From: an uncultured Pseudomonadota bacterium | GTDB lineage: Bacteria > Myxococcota_A > Bradymonadia > Bradymonadales > Bradymonadaceae | Assembly (NCBI GenBank): GCA_913057905.1 | Contig: CAJXPB010000004.1 | Location: forward strand, 271,114-335,113 | DNA: 64,000 bases | Direction: 5' to 3' | Shown here: in pieces, positions 42,100-50,441 of the stretch | Position numbering within the stretch: the stretch's first letter is position 1 | How the letters are laid out: every line of letters starts with the position of its first letter | The notes under the pieces: model-generated | Database searches by the model: none | What the model saw: the letters and a program-made list of their open reading frames with translations, nothing else | Told to the model about the DNA's origin: nothing | Translations under genes and position numbers: made by a program

Positions 42100-42918
42100 A
42101 TGGGTATGTTTTCGCGAATCGGCACGCTGCTGAAGGCGAACATCAACGACCTGATCAGCAAGGCGGAGGATCCCGAAAAGATCCTCAACCAGTTGATCGT
42201 CGACATGCGCGAGCAGTTGATCGACGCCAAAAAGCAGGTCGCCGTCGCCATTGCCGACGAGAAGAAGCTCAAAAAACAGTACGAGAAGGAAAACAAGCAG
42301 GCACAGGAGTGGGAGAAGAAGGCGATGATGGCGGTGCGGGCCGGCCGGGACGATCTGGCCAAAGAGGCCCTGCAGCGCAAAAAGGAGCACTCCGAGCTGA
42401 GTTCGGAGTACAAAAAGCAGTGGGAAGCCCAGAAGAATGCTGCCGAAAAGCTCCGTTCGTCGCTGCGCCAGCTCAACGACAAGATCGAAGAGGCGAAGCG
42501 CAAGAAGGGGCTGTTGATCGCCCGGAAGAAGCGCGCCGAGGCCCAGCAGAACATTCAAGATACGATGGCCGGCCTCGACGACACGGCCGCCTTCGATGCG
42601 TTCGATCGCATGGAGGACAAGGTCGATCAGATGGAGGCCGAAGCCGAGGCATCGTCGGAGCTGGCCGGCGAGCTCAGCGGCGACTCTCTGTCGTCGAAGT
42701 TCGACGAGCTCGAAGGGGACCATGGGGCCGACGAATCGCTCGATGCGCTCAAGGCGAAGATGGGCATGGAAGAGGGGGCCGAAGCCGAGGAGCCCGAGGC
42801 CGACTTCTCCTTCGACGAAGAGGAGATGGAGGAAGAGATCCAGATCGACGAGGAAGAGACGGTCAGCGCCGGGGGCGGCGATGACAAAAAGCGGGGCAGT
42901 TGGGACGAAGAAGGCTAA
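42100..42918 (+). CDS. pspA: PspA/IM30 family membrane-stress protein (copy 1)
   Basis: PspA/IM30 are ESCRT-III-like proteins that coat and repair damaged membranes. The 272-aa protein starts MGMFSRIGTLLKANINDLIS, the classic N-terminal amphipathic helix, then coiled coils (EKILNQLIVDMREQLIDAKK, DDLAKEALQRKKEHSELSSE) and a middle helix with AFDRMEDKVDQMEAEAEASS. A long acidic tail (residues 220-272) is unusual. It is followed after 22 bp by a sugar nucleotidyltransferase and is one of two PspA paralogues in 6 kb; the second is on the other strand at 48166. No pspF-like regulator is in the window. Confidence 0.92.
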   Translation: MGMFSRIGTLLKANINDLISKAEDPEKILNQLIVDMREQLIDAKKQVAVAIADEKKLKKQYEKENKQAQEWEKKAMMAVRAGRDDLAKEALQRKKEHSELSSEYKKQWEAQKNAAEKLRSSLRQLNDKIEEAKRKKGLLIARKKRAEAQQNIQDTMAGLDDTAAFDAFDRMEDKVDQMEAEAEASSELAGELSGDSLSSKFDELEGDHGADESLDALKAKMGMEEGAEAEEPEADFSFDEEEMEEEIQIDEEETVSAGGGDDKKRGSWDEEG

Positions 42919-42940
42919 TTGAGCCCTGTAGTGTGGGATC

Positions 42941-44002
42941 ATGAGCCAGCACGAGACCGAGGCCTTTGGCGGGGTTCTGTGTGCGGGGTTCGGCACCCGA
43001 ATGCGCCCCCTGACCGAAGCGGTTCCAAAGCCGCTGCTCCCTCTGTTGAACATCCCGTTTCTGAGCTATCCGTTGACCCTGTACGCCGAGGCCGGGATCG
43101 AGCAGGTCGGAATGAACCTGCATCATCTGGCCGACACGATCCCTCCGGTGGCCGGAAGACTCTGCGCCCAGTTCGGACTCGAACCTCATTACGCCCGGGA
43201 GTGGGAGATTCTGGGTACAGCCGGCGGCATTCGGGGCATCTGGCGATCCCTGGATGAACCCGATGCGACGCTGGTTGTCTCGAATGGCGACAGCGTCAGC
43301 GGTGTCGATGTGGGCACTCACCTGCGCGACCATCGGGCCTCGGATGCGGCTGTCACGTTGATCACTCGGCCGTTGCCCGACGATCAGCCGGGTGGCGTGT
43401 GGCTCGACGACGGCGGCCGGTTGGCCGGATTGCGCGATGCTCGACGCCCCGACGCGCCCGATGACGATCAATTGACCGAGGTCGCCTACACCGGCATCCA
43501 GATGTTGGAACCCGGCCTCTTATCGGAGGTGCCTCTCGAAGAGGGCGATATCTTCGGCGACATCATCGCACCGCGATTGAATGACGGGGACATCGACGTG
43601 AGAGCGGGTCACTACGAGGGATTCTGGGCTGCCCTGGACAACCCGGAGCTGTTGATGTCGACGACTCGACGATGTCTGGACGATCCGGAGCTCTTTCGGT
43701 TGGCACCGCTGGAGGCGAGCGCCGAACCCGGAGTCTTCGCCGCCAACCCCGACGACCTGCCCGAAGACGTTGAATGGAACCCTCCGGTGTTCGTCGGACC
43801 CAACGTGGAGTTCGAGGGGGCGGCCACTGTCGGGCCGTATGCCGTGATCGACGGGGTGACGATCGAATCGGATGCCACGGTTCGCGAAGCCATCCTGTAC
43901 GGAGTGGACACCTCGATTTCGGGACCATGGGTCGACTGCGTGGCGGTGGCCGATCAGCAAGTCGCCCTGGAGGATAGAGGCCGAGGAGAGTCCAGCTCAT
44001 GA
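42941..44002 (+). CDS. NDP-sugar nucleotidyltransferase (GlmU/GDP-mannose type)
   Basis: The 353-aa protein has the nucleotidyltransferase signature AGFGTRMRPLTEAVPKPLLP and a TAGGIRGIWRS segment, with LDNPELLMSTTRRCLDD near the end of that domain. A left-handed beta-helix-like C-terminus follows (VFVGPNVEFEGAATVGPYAV, SDATVREAIL), as in mannose-1-phosphate guanylyltransferase or glucose-1-phosphate thymidylyltransferase relatives. It should make an activated sugar for glycans. It starts 22 bp after pspA, and its stop overlaps the kinase start as ATGA, so it is translationally coupled to the kinase. Confidence 0.88.
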   Translation: MSQHETEAFGGVLCAGFGTRMRPLTEAVPKPLLPLLNIPFLSYPLTLYAEAGIEQVGMNLHHLADTIPPVAGRLCAQFGLEPHYAREWEILGTAGGIRGIWRSLDEPDATLVVSNGDSVSGVDVGTHLRDHRASDAAVTLITRPLPDDQPGGVWLDDGGRLAGLRDARRPDAPDDDQLTEVAYTGIQMLEPGLLSEVPLEEGDIFGDIIAPRLNDGDIDVRAGHYEGFWAALDNPELLMSTTRRCLDDPELFRLAPLEASAEPGVFAANPDDLPEDVEWNPPVFVGPNVEFEGAATVGPYAVIDGVTIESDATVREAILYGVDTSISGPWVDCVAVADQQVALEDRGRGESSS

Positions 44003-46062
44003 AAGTGTGCCCGCAGTGTGAACGGCAATACGGCGACGATGTCCAGTATTGCGCCCACGACGGGGCGACACTGCGGGATCTCGAGGGCGAGGCCGAGGAT
44101 CCGATGATCGGTCGGGTTCTGGATGGCCGTTGGCGTATCGAAGAAAAACTCGGCGAAGGGGGAATGGGCTCGATCTATCTGGCGTCGCAGCAGAGCGTCG
44201 GCCGTCAGGTGGCCATCAAGACGTTGCGGACCGCGCTGTCGGACAGCGAGGAATTCGTCGATCGTTTCATGCAGGAGGCGCGGGTCACGACCACGATTAG
44301 CCACCCGCACTGTGTGACGATCCTCGATTTTGGAAAGACCGACAACGGTCTGCTGTACCTGGCGATGGAGCTTCTGGAGGGGGAACCGTTGTCGGAACGG
44401 CTCAGTCGCGGCCGGCTTCCCCTGGAACAGTCGCTGCAGATCGGCATTCAAGTTGCGTCGGCGCTGGCGGCGGCACACGACCACAACGTCATCCACCGCG
44501 ACCTGAAGCCAGAGAACATCTTCGTTCTCGATATCACCGACGACAGTACCTTCATCAAGGTGCTCGATTTCGGGATTTCGAAGGATCTCGACGACGACCA
44601 GGGTATGACCAAGACCGGTCAGCTCTTCGGGACCCCGCAGTACATGAGTCCCGAGCAGTGTCGCGGCGAGGACCTCGATGGCCGCTCCGATATCTACAGC
44701 CTCGGATGTATTCTCTACGAACTCATCTCCGGCCGGCCGCCGTTCCAGAGCGACAAGTCGATGAACATTCTGGTGGCCCACGTGCAGGAGGAGATCCCTC
44801 CGCTCGACGAGGTGACGGATCGACCGTTGCCGGAGGGCGTCGTGCGGGCCGTGATGGCGATGCTGTCGAAGGAGCCCTCGGAGAGACCCGCGACAGCCAA
44901 GGCGGTGCGAACTCGCCTGAAGACGCTTCTGTCTCAGTTCGATACCGCGAGTTCCCCGGCGCCGACGGACTCATCCGGGGTGGGCACCGCTCAGACGCTG
45001 GCGGCTCCCGAGGACTCATCGCCCGTGGGAGAAGGCGTGCGACCGCAGGAGGCCGACGCTTCGAACACGCCGGACGAGGAGTTCGGTGGGTCCGGATCGA
45101 AAATGATGGTCATTGTCGGGATTCTGGGCGTGTTCTTTCTGTTCGGGGTAGGCGTCCTCGGTGCGGCATACTGGTGGTATTCGGGCCAGCAAGGCTTGAG
45201 CCTTGCGTCGATCGGTGGGGATGACGAGACGGAGGTCGCCGAGGTCGGACTCGGAGTCGGCTCGGACGGTGAAACCACCTCCGCCGATGCCTCGGCCATC
45301 GGAGCCAGGACCGCGGATGCCGACGAGCCCCCAATCCGCAAGAACGAGGGCGGCCGAAGACGTGCGAAGGCGTCGGCGGGTGCCGGTGCGGCTGCAGAAA
45401 ACGATAGTCGGGGTGAATCCGAGGGAGAGCCCGACGACGAAGGCGGCGAATCGTCCGGAAGTGGACGAGAGCCGAGCGACGACGCCCCCGAGGACTCGCC
45501 GGACGAAACGTCGACCTCCGACGAAACGGCGACTTCCATCGATACGACTTCGAACGAAGCACCCTCGGATCCGGAATCGTCGGGCGAAGAGCCGGACTCG
45601 ACAGCGGATTCGTCGGAGCGACAGCCGCCGGATTCCGACGGGGTCACGGCAGATGAGCCCCCGTCGCGCGACGAGCCTTCAGACGAGAAACCCGTCCCAG
45701 CGAAGCCGACGTCCCCACCTGAACCTTCGGGCCCGGCACCGGCCGATTTCGTCAGCAGCCGAGACGTTCAGGCTGCAGGTTCGGCCTGTGATTCGCGAGA
45801 TGTCCGCCGCAAGCTCGATGCCGTGACCGGCGCCATCGGTCGGTGCGTCGCGGATCACGCCGATGCGATGCCGGCCAGCGTCATGCTCGACTGGACGATA
45901 CTCACCGAGGGCGATCCGATGGACGTCTCGGTGATCAAATCTGACCTGTCGGGCGGCTCGGTGGAACAATGCATCGTCTCCGCGGTCAGCGGCGTACGGT
46001 TTTCGCCGCTTGGAGGAGGGCGTTGCTACACGCGGGTGACCTACAAGTTCAGACGGCCATGA
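43999..46062 (+). CDS. Zinc-ribbon Ser/Thr kinase with membrane helix and AgmX/PglI-like tail
   Basis: The 687-aa protein starts with a zinc-ribbon-like CPQCERQYGDDVQYCAHDG (Cys4, Cys7, Cys18), then a complete Hanks kinase (residues ~45-310) with EKLGEGGMGSIYLAS, VAIKTL, VIHRDLKPEN and LDFGISK. A transmembrane helix (residues ~368-393) is followed by a long Glu/Asp/Ser/Pro linker and, at about 590-687, an AgmX/PglI or TonB-C-like domain (RKLDAVTGAIGRCVADHADA ... VRFSPLGGGRCYTRVTYKF). AgmX/PglI domains occur in Myxococcus motility proteins. It overlaps the sugar nucleotidyltransferase start-to-stop. It probably senses across the membrane; substrates unknown. Confidence 0.92.
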   Translation: MKVCPQCERQYGDDVQYCAHDGATLRDLEGEAEDPMIGRVLDGRWRIEEKLGEGGMGSIYLASQQSVGRQVAIKTLRTALSDSEEFVDRFMQEARVTTTISHPHCVTILDFGKTDNGLLYLAMELLEGEPLSERLSRGRLPLEQSLQIGIQVASALAAAHDHNVIHRDLKPENIFVLDITDDSTFIKVLDFGISKDLDDDQGMTKTGQLFGTPQYMSPEQCRGEDLDGRSDIYSLGCILYELISGRPPFQSDKSMNILVAHVQEEIPPLDEVTDRPLPEGVVRAVMAMLSKEPSERPATAKAVRTRLKTLLSQFDTASSPAPTDSSGVGTAQTLAAPEDSSPVGEGVRPQEADASNTPDEEFGGSGSKMMVIVGILGVFFLFGVGVLGAAYWWYSGQQGLSLASIGGDDETEVAEVGLGVGSDGETTSADASAIGARTADADEPPIRKNEGGRRRAKASAGAGAAAENDSRGESEGEPDDEGGESSGSGREPSDDAPEDSPDETSTSDETATSIDTTSNEAPSDPESSGEEPDSTADSSERQPPDSDGVTADEPPSRDEPSDEKPVPAKPTSPPEPSGPAPADFVSSRDVQAAGSACDSRDVRRKLDAVTGAIGRCVADHADAMPASVMLDWTILTEGDPMDVSVIKSDLSGGSVEQCIVSAVSGVRFSPLGGGRCYTRVTYKFRRP

Positions 46063-46105
46063 TGGAAGATAACTGAATTGTTGGTGATGACTCGGAGGGT
46101 TGAGA

Positions 46106-48169
46106 ATGTCTGACAACGAGACGAACGGCGGTGGAGACAAGTCAGAATCGCGCGGGCTCTCGCCGCTGGCCTACGAAGACATTCCGGGGGACGAATATCC
46201 TCCCTACGTCAGCTCGAGCGAGGAACCGGCCGAGCTGACGCTCCGGGCGGTCATTCTCGGGGCGATCATCGGAACCGTGTTCGGCGCCGCGAATGCCTAT
46301 CTGGGACTCCGTGTGGGCCTGACGGTCTCGGCGAGTATCCCGGCTGCCGTCCTTGGCGTCGCGGCCTTCAAGGCGTTGGGGCACGGAAGCATCCTTGAGA
46401 CCAACATGGTCCAGACCATCGGTTCGGCCGGGGAAAGCCTGGCCGCCGGTGTCATCTTCACCCTGGCAGGGCTCTATATCTGGGAGCTCGATCCGGGGTA
46501 TCTGACCGTATTTCTGATCGCATTGCTCGGGGGGTTTTTGGGCATCCTCTTTATGATCCCACTGCGGACGTTCCTGATCAAAGGCGAGCATGGCAAGCTG
46601 CCGTACCCGGAGGGCATGGCGTGCGGCGAAGTTCTGGTCGCCGGCGAGCAGGAGGCTTCGAAGGTCAAGTCGCTGTTTGGGGGTCTGGGGATCGGAGCGC
46701 TGTATCAATCGTTGATGCACGGGAATCTTCTGGGCCTGTGGCGCGAAGAACCGACGGCTCACGTACCCGGCTACCGTGGGGCGGAAGTCGGCGCGACCGT
46801 GACTCCGGAGCTGCTCGGGGTCGGATATATCATCGGGCCGAAGATCTCCGCGGTTATGCTTTCGGGAGGTGCGCTGGGATGGCTCGTGCTGATCCCGCTG
46901 ATCAAGTTGGTCGGCGGCGGGTTGGGTATGCCGATGTATCCGGCGACGGATGTCGTGATATCGGACATGGAACCGATCCAAATCTGGAGTAACTACATCC
47001 GCTACATCGGGGCGGGTGCCGTCGCGGTGGGTGGGTTCATGACACTGATCAAGTCGGTCCCGGTCATCTGGAGCAGCTTCAAAAAGGCCCTCGAGACATT
47101 GGTCGGAGAGTCCGAGCCGGCCGGTGCCGTCGAGCGGACCGACCGCGACCTCGATCCCCGCATCTTCATCGGCCTGCTCGCGGTGATCATCATCACTCTG
47201 GCCGTGCTTCCTCCGAGCATCATGCCGGCCGGGCCTCTGGGCGCCGGATTGATGGCGTTGTTTGCCTTCTTCTTCGTGACCGTGTCGAGCCGCATCGTCG
47301 GCCTCATCGGCTCGAGTTCGAACCCGGTCAGTGGCATGACCATTGCGACGCTTCTGGTCACGGCCGTGTTGTTCGTCTGGCTGGGTCGGGCCGACATGCC
47401 GAATGCCCGTTTCGCCGTGCTCGCCGTCGGCGCGGTCGTCTGCATCGCCGCCGCGATCGCCGGAGACACGTCTCAAGATCTCAAGACGGGATTTCTGGTC
47501 GGAGCTACCCCGTACCGTCAGCAAATCGGCGAATTTATCGGCGTGGCGGCGAGTGCGTTGGTGATGGGCTTCGTACTGCGTCTTCTCCACGCTGCGTACG
47601 GCATCGGATCGGAACAACTCGCCGCCCCGCAGGCTCAGATCATGACCATGGTCATCGACGGGGTGCTCAGCGGTGAATTGCCCTGGAATCTGGTCTTCAT
47701 CGGTGGCGTCATCGCGGCGATCGTGGAGCTTCTGGGACTGCCGAGTCTGGCGCTCGCCGTCGGACTGTACCTGCCGTTGAGCCTGTCGACGCCGATCATG
47801 GCGGGCGGTGCCATACGCGGTTTGCTCGAAAAGAGCTACGGCGGCGAAGACAAGGATCACGCCGACAAGCAGGAGCTGCGTGACCGCCGTGAGAGTGGCG
47901 TGTTGTACGCCTCGGGGATGATCGCCGGTGCAGCGCTCATCGGAGTGGTAGCCGCCGGGTTCATCGCCCTCTCACAGGCCGCCGGTGGCCCGGGCATACT
48001 CGGTCAGATCGGCACCGGGTCCGAGGCTCTTTTGGCCAGCCTGCAGTCCGTCGGCGACGCGTTCCGCGGCCTCTTCGGCGAGGTGGGCAAGGACCTGGTC
48101 TCGGTGACGGCCTTTGGGGCTCTGGCCGCTTCGTTGATGTGGGTCGTCTTTGGGGCTCGCGACGATTAG
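46106..48169 (+). CDS. OPT family oligopeptide/metal-chelate transporter
   Basis: OPT transporters import peptides or metal-chelate compounds by proton symport. The 687-aa protein has about 15 hydrophobic helices and the family's conserved early segment GAANAYLGLRVGLTVSASIP and KLPYPEGMACGEVLVAGEQE. ATG 46106 follows GGAGGG; a TTG two codons earlier is rejected. It is 43 bp downstream of the kinase. Its stop codon overlaps by 3 nt the stop of the second PspA gene on the opposite strand, an extremely tight convergence. Substrate unknown. Confidence 0.9.
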   Translation: MSDNETNGGGDKSESRGLSPLAYEDIPGDEYPPYVSSSEEPAELTLRAVILGAIIGTVFGAANAYLGLRVGLTVSASIPAAVLGVAAFKALGHGSILETNMVQTIGSAGESLAAGVIFTLAGLYIWELDPGYLTVFLIALLGGFLGILFMIPLRTFLIKGEHGKLPYPEGMACGEVLVAGEQEASKVKSLFGGLGIGALYQSLMHGNLLGLWREEPTAHVPGYRGAEVGATVTPELLGVGYIIGPKISAVMLSGGALGWLVLIPLIKLVGGGLGMPMYPATDVVISDMEPIQIWSNYIRYIGAGAVAVGGFMTLIKSVPVIWSSFKKALETLVGESEPAGAVERTDRDLDPRIFIGLLAVIIITLAVLPPSIMPAGPLGAGLMALFAFFFVTVSSRIVGLIGSSSNPVSGMTIATLLVTAVLFVWLGRADMPNARFAVLAVGAVVCIAAAIAGDTSQDLKTGFLVGATPYRQQIGEFIGVAASALVMGFVLRLLHAAYGIGSEQLAAPQAQIMTMVIDGVLSGELPWNLVFIGGVIAAIVELLGLPSLALAVGLYLPLSLSTPIMAGGAIRGLLEKSYGGEDKDHADKQELRDRRESGVLYASGMIAGAALIGVVAAGFIALSQAAGGPGILGQIGTGSEALLASLQSVGDAFRGLFGEVGKDLVSVTAFGALAASLMWVVFGARDD

Positions 48170-49056
48170 TCGCCGCCATCCTCGTCGTCGAACTTGTCCT
48201 TCAGTTCGGACAGCCGGTCCATCCGCTGCTTTTTGTCCGCCAGGTCGTCGCGCTCGGAGCGCTCCGAGCGCGACGAGCTGCGGTCGGGACGACTGCGGGA
48301 TGAGCTTCGCTGGCTACCGGACGTCTCGCGGGAGTCCTTCGAGGTCGACGGACCCGAATCTTCCAGCCGTCGGAATCGCTCTTCGAGTTCCGAACGATCG
48401 CCGTCGCCGGAGAGATCTTCGGAGAGTTCGCGCATGGCTTCGGCCTCGGCTTCCATGTTGTTGATCTTGCCGGCCATCCGGTCGAAGGTCTCGAAGGTTT
48501 CGCGGTCGCCGAGGTCGCGTCCGCCGTCCGATTCGTCGGCATCTCCAGGTGACTCTCCATCGCCCGGGCCGTCACCACGACGTCTTCGTCGTCTCGCCCG
48601 GCGCTCCCATTGTTTCGCCCGCTCGCTTCGATCCGAGGAAGACCGACCAGAGGGCGACCCGCTTCGTTGATTCTCGAGCTTTAACTCGAGGGCTTCCAGC
48701 GAGCGTTCGATGTCTTCGATATGGGAGCGGTGTTCGTCGAGGTCCTCGCGGAGATGCTGGGCCTCGCGCAGCGCCAGGTTCTTCTGTTTGAGTGCCTGGC
48801 GCGCCAGCGATTCGTCGTCGTTCTCCAGGGCCAACAGGGCACGGCGCTCCCATTCGTCGGCTTCGTCACGCGCCTCGTGTATCGCGTCGATGATCTTCGA
48901 TTCGTTGCGGCGCAGCTTGGATTGCTCGCGCCGAGCCTCGCGGAGGCTCTCACGCATGTCGCGAAGCTGGGACCGACGCGACGAGCGGCTCGATCCCTCG
49001 AGGGCTTCGTTGACGTTGGCGCGAATCAGCCGATTGAGTCGATTCAGAATGCTCAT
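48166..49056 (-). CDS. PspA/IM30 family protein (copy 2, divergent paralogue)
   Basis: The 296-aa protein keeps the PspA outline: MSILNRLNRLIRANVNEALE, an N-terminal helix without the usual opening GMF, then coiled coils (EARREQSKLRRNESKIIDAI) and FETFDRMAGKINNMEAEAEA as in copy 1. Between them it has an Arg/Ser/Gly/Asp-rich insert (residues ~130-185) and a Ser/Arg/Asp-rich C-terminus, so it is far more basic in parts than the acidic copy 1. It converges on the OPT gene with overlapping stops. It lies 26 bp downstream of the YhaM-like gene start-to-stop on the same strand, so those two may be an operon. A second PspA suggests division of labour in membrane remodelling. Confidence 0.85.
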   Translation of the reverse strand: MSILNRLNRLIRANVNEALEGSSRSSRRSQLRDMRESLREARREQSKLRRNESKIIDAIHEARDEADEWERRALLALENDDESLARQALKQKNLALREAQHLREDLDEHRSHIEDIERSLEALELKLENQRSGSPSGRSSSDRSERAKQWERRARRRRRRGDGPGDGESPGDADESDGGRDLGDRETFETFDRMAGKINNMEAEAEAMRELSEDLSGDGDRSELEERFRRLEDSGPSTSKDSRETSGSQRSSSRSRPDRSSSRSERSERDDLADKKQRMDRLSELKDKFDDEDGGD

Positions 49057-49082
49057 GGTCTCGGATCACTGTTGAGGACAGC

Positions 49083-50201
49083 TCATTCAAACAAAGAGAG
49101 ATTCGGGGCATTTTCTTCCGAAGTCTCCTCTGCGTCGTCGGTGGTGGGTACGGCCCCGGGCCCCCGCGGTTCGGCATCCGGGTCGTCGGGTTCGGACCAG
49201 TCGGCCCCTTCGGGCGTGCCGGCAAAGATGGAGCGTTCCAGGGTGCGATGATACCCGGTCCATTCTTCGTCGGCCTCGACGCCGTCGCGGTGTTCGTCGA
49301 GATGACCCAGCCACATGTTCATGCGGCTGTCGATCATGTCGATCTGATGCAACAGCATCGCCTCGGGCGTACGTGGTTTGACCGGCGATCCGTACTCCCG
49401 TTTGCCGTGGTGCGAGAGGATCAGGTGTTTGAGCTGGTCGACCAGGTCCTTCGGCGGCGGCGGATCCATGCGGCGGACGGCCTCCGAGAGCATCTCGACG
49501 CCCTGAGTGATGTGTCCGACCAGTTGGCCCTGGGTGGAATAGCGGAAGCTTCGCTGGAACTGCAGCTCTTCGATTTTGCCGATGTCGTGGAGCACGCACC
49601 CGGCGATCACCAGGTCCTGGTTGAGGTCACCGGGATAATAGTGGGCGTAGTGCCGACAGATGTTCCGGGCCAGCCGTGTCATCGACAGACAGTGTTCCAG
49701 CAGACCGCTGCGGTAAGCGTGGTGGTTCGACGTGGCAGCCGGCGCCGACTTGAAGGAGTCGACGACCGATTCGTCGTCGAAGACCGTTTTCAGGATCCTC
49801 CGAATATCGTCGCTCTGGACGCCGTCTCGGATTTCTTCGAGAAGCTGCCCGAACATCTCGTCGGCCGACCAACGCGAGCAGGGCAAAAAGTTGCTGAAGT
49901 CGACGTCACTGTCGTCCAGCTTTTTGACGTCCTCCAGGGTGATCTGCAGCTCGTCGTTCCACGACGAGACCTGACCGCGGATCGCCACGAAGTCGTCCAC
50001 ATCGAACCGGCTGGCCAGCATTTCGGCGCGGTCCCATCCGCGCCCCTCGATGTCGCCGGACTGGTCGCGGAGGGTCACACACAGGTAGGGGTCGCCGTTT
50101 TTCGTCGTGCGGATCGATTTGTCGGCCACCAAAAAGGGCGTCTGGACGAATTCGTCTTCCTGCAGCTCGGAGACAAAGACTTTATCGGAATCCGGGGCCA
50201 T
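49083..50201 (-). CDS. YhaM-like 3'-5' exoribonuclease (OB-fold plus HD domain)
   Basis: YhaM-type enzymes have an N-terminal OB-fold and a C-terminal HD domain and trim RNA or DNA 3' ends. The 372-aa protein has the OB-like segment FVAIRGQVSSWNDELQITLE and an HD domain with NHHAYRSGLLEHCLS, then VLHDIGKIEEL (His205-Asp206) and LILSHHGKREYG. An acidic C-terminal tail follows. ATG 50201 is the start that gives the OB-fold at the N-terminus; 367 upstream codons are shadow of the kinase gene. It is divergent from the next kinase. Nuclease activity is inferred from the family. Confidence 0.86.
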   Translation of the reverse strand: MAPDSDKVFVSELQEDEFVQTPFLVADKSIRTTKNGDPYLCVTLRDQSGDIEGRGWDRAEMLASRFDVDDFVAIRGQVSSWNDELQITLEDVKKLDDSDVDFSNFLPCSRWSADEMFGQLLEEIRDGVQSDDIRRILKTVFDDESVVDSFKSAPAATSNHHAYRSGLLEHCLSMTRLARNICRHYAHYYPGDLNQDLVIAGCVLHDIGKIEELQFQRSFRYSTQGQLVGHITQGVEMLSEAVRRMDPPPPKDLVDQLKHLILSHHGKREYGSPVKPRTPEAMLLHQIDMIDSRMNMWLGHLDEHRDGVEADEEWTGYHRTLERSIFAGTPEGADWSEPDDPDAEPRGPGAVPTTDDAEETSEENAPNLSLFE

Positions 50202-50441
50202 AATCAGGGTCGGGTCGTGAGTGGCGTAACCAGGCTCAACAAGTATCACACTGTCGCGCAGCTCGTCACGGTGTGGCCGTGTCTGCGGGGGAACCGTAGA
50301 GAACTTGCAACGCACATAGAACGTGGAACAATGGGGATGGCACGGAAGCCATCGCGCGCGGGCCCATGCTGTCGGTTTGAATAATGATGCCGTCAGACGT
50401 CCAACGGACTGGACGGGCACGCACAGCCGAAGGAGCCCATC

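Noticed and set aside
46142..47860. Open frame antisense to the OPT transporter
   Set aside because: Arg/Asp/His-rich shadow; the plus-strand protein has clear family motifs and membrane helices.
50313..50330. Possible parS half-site (ACGTGGAACA)
   Set aside because: Only one half of the palindrome matches.
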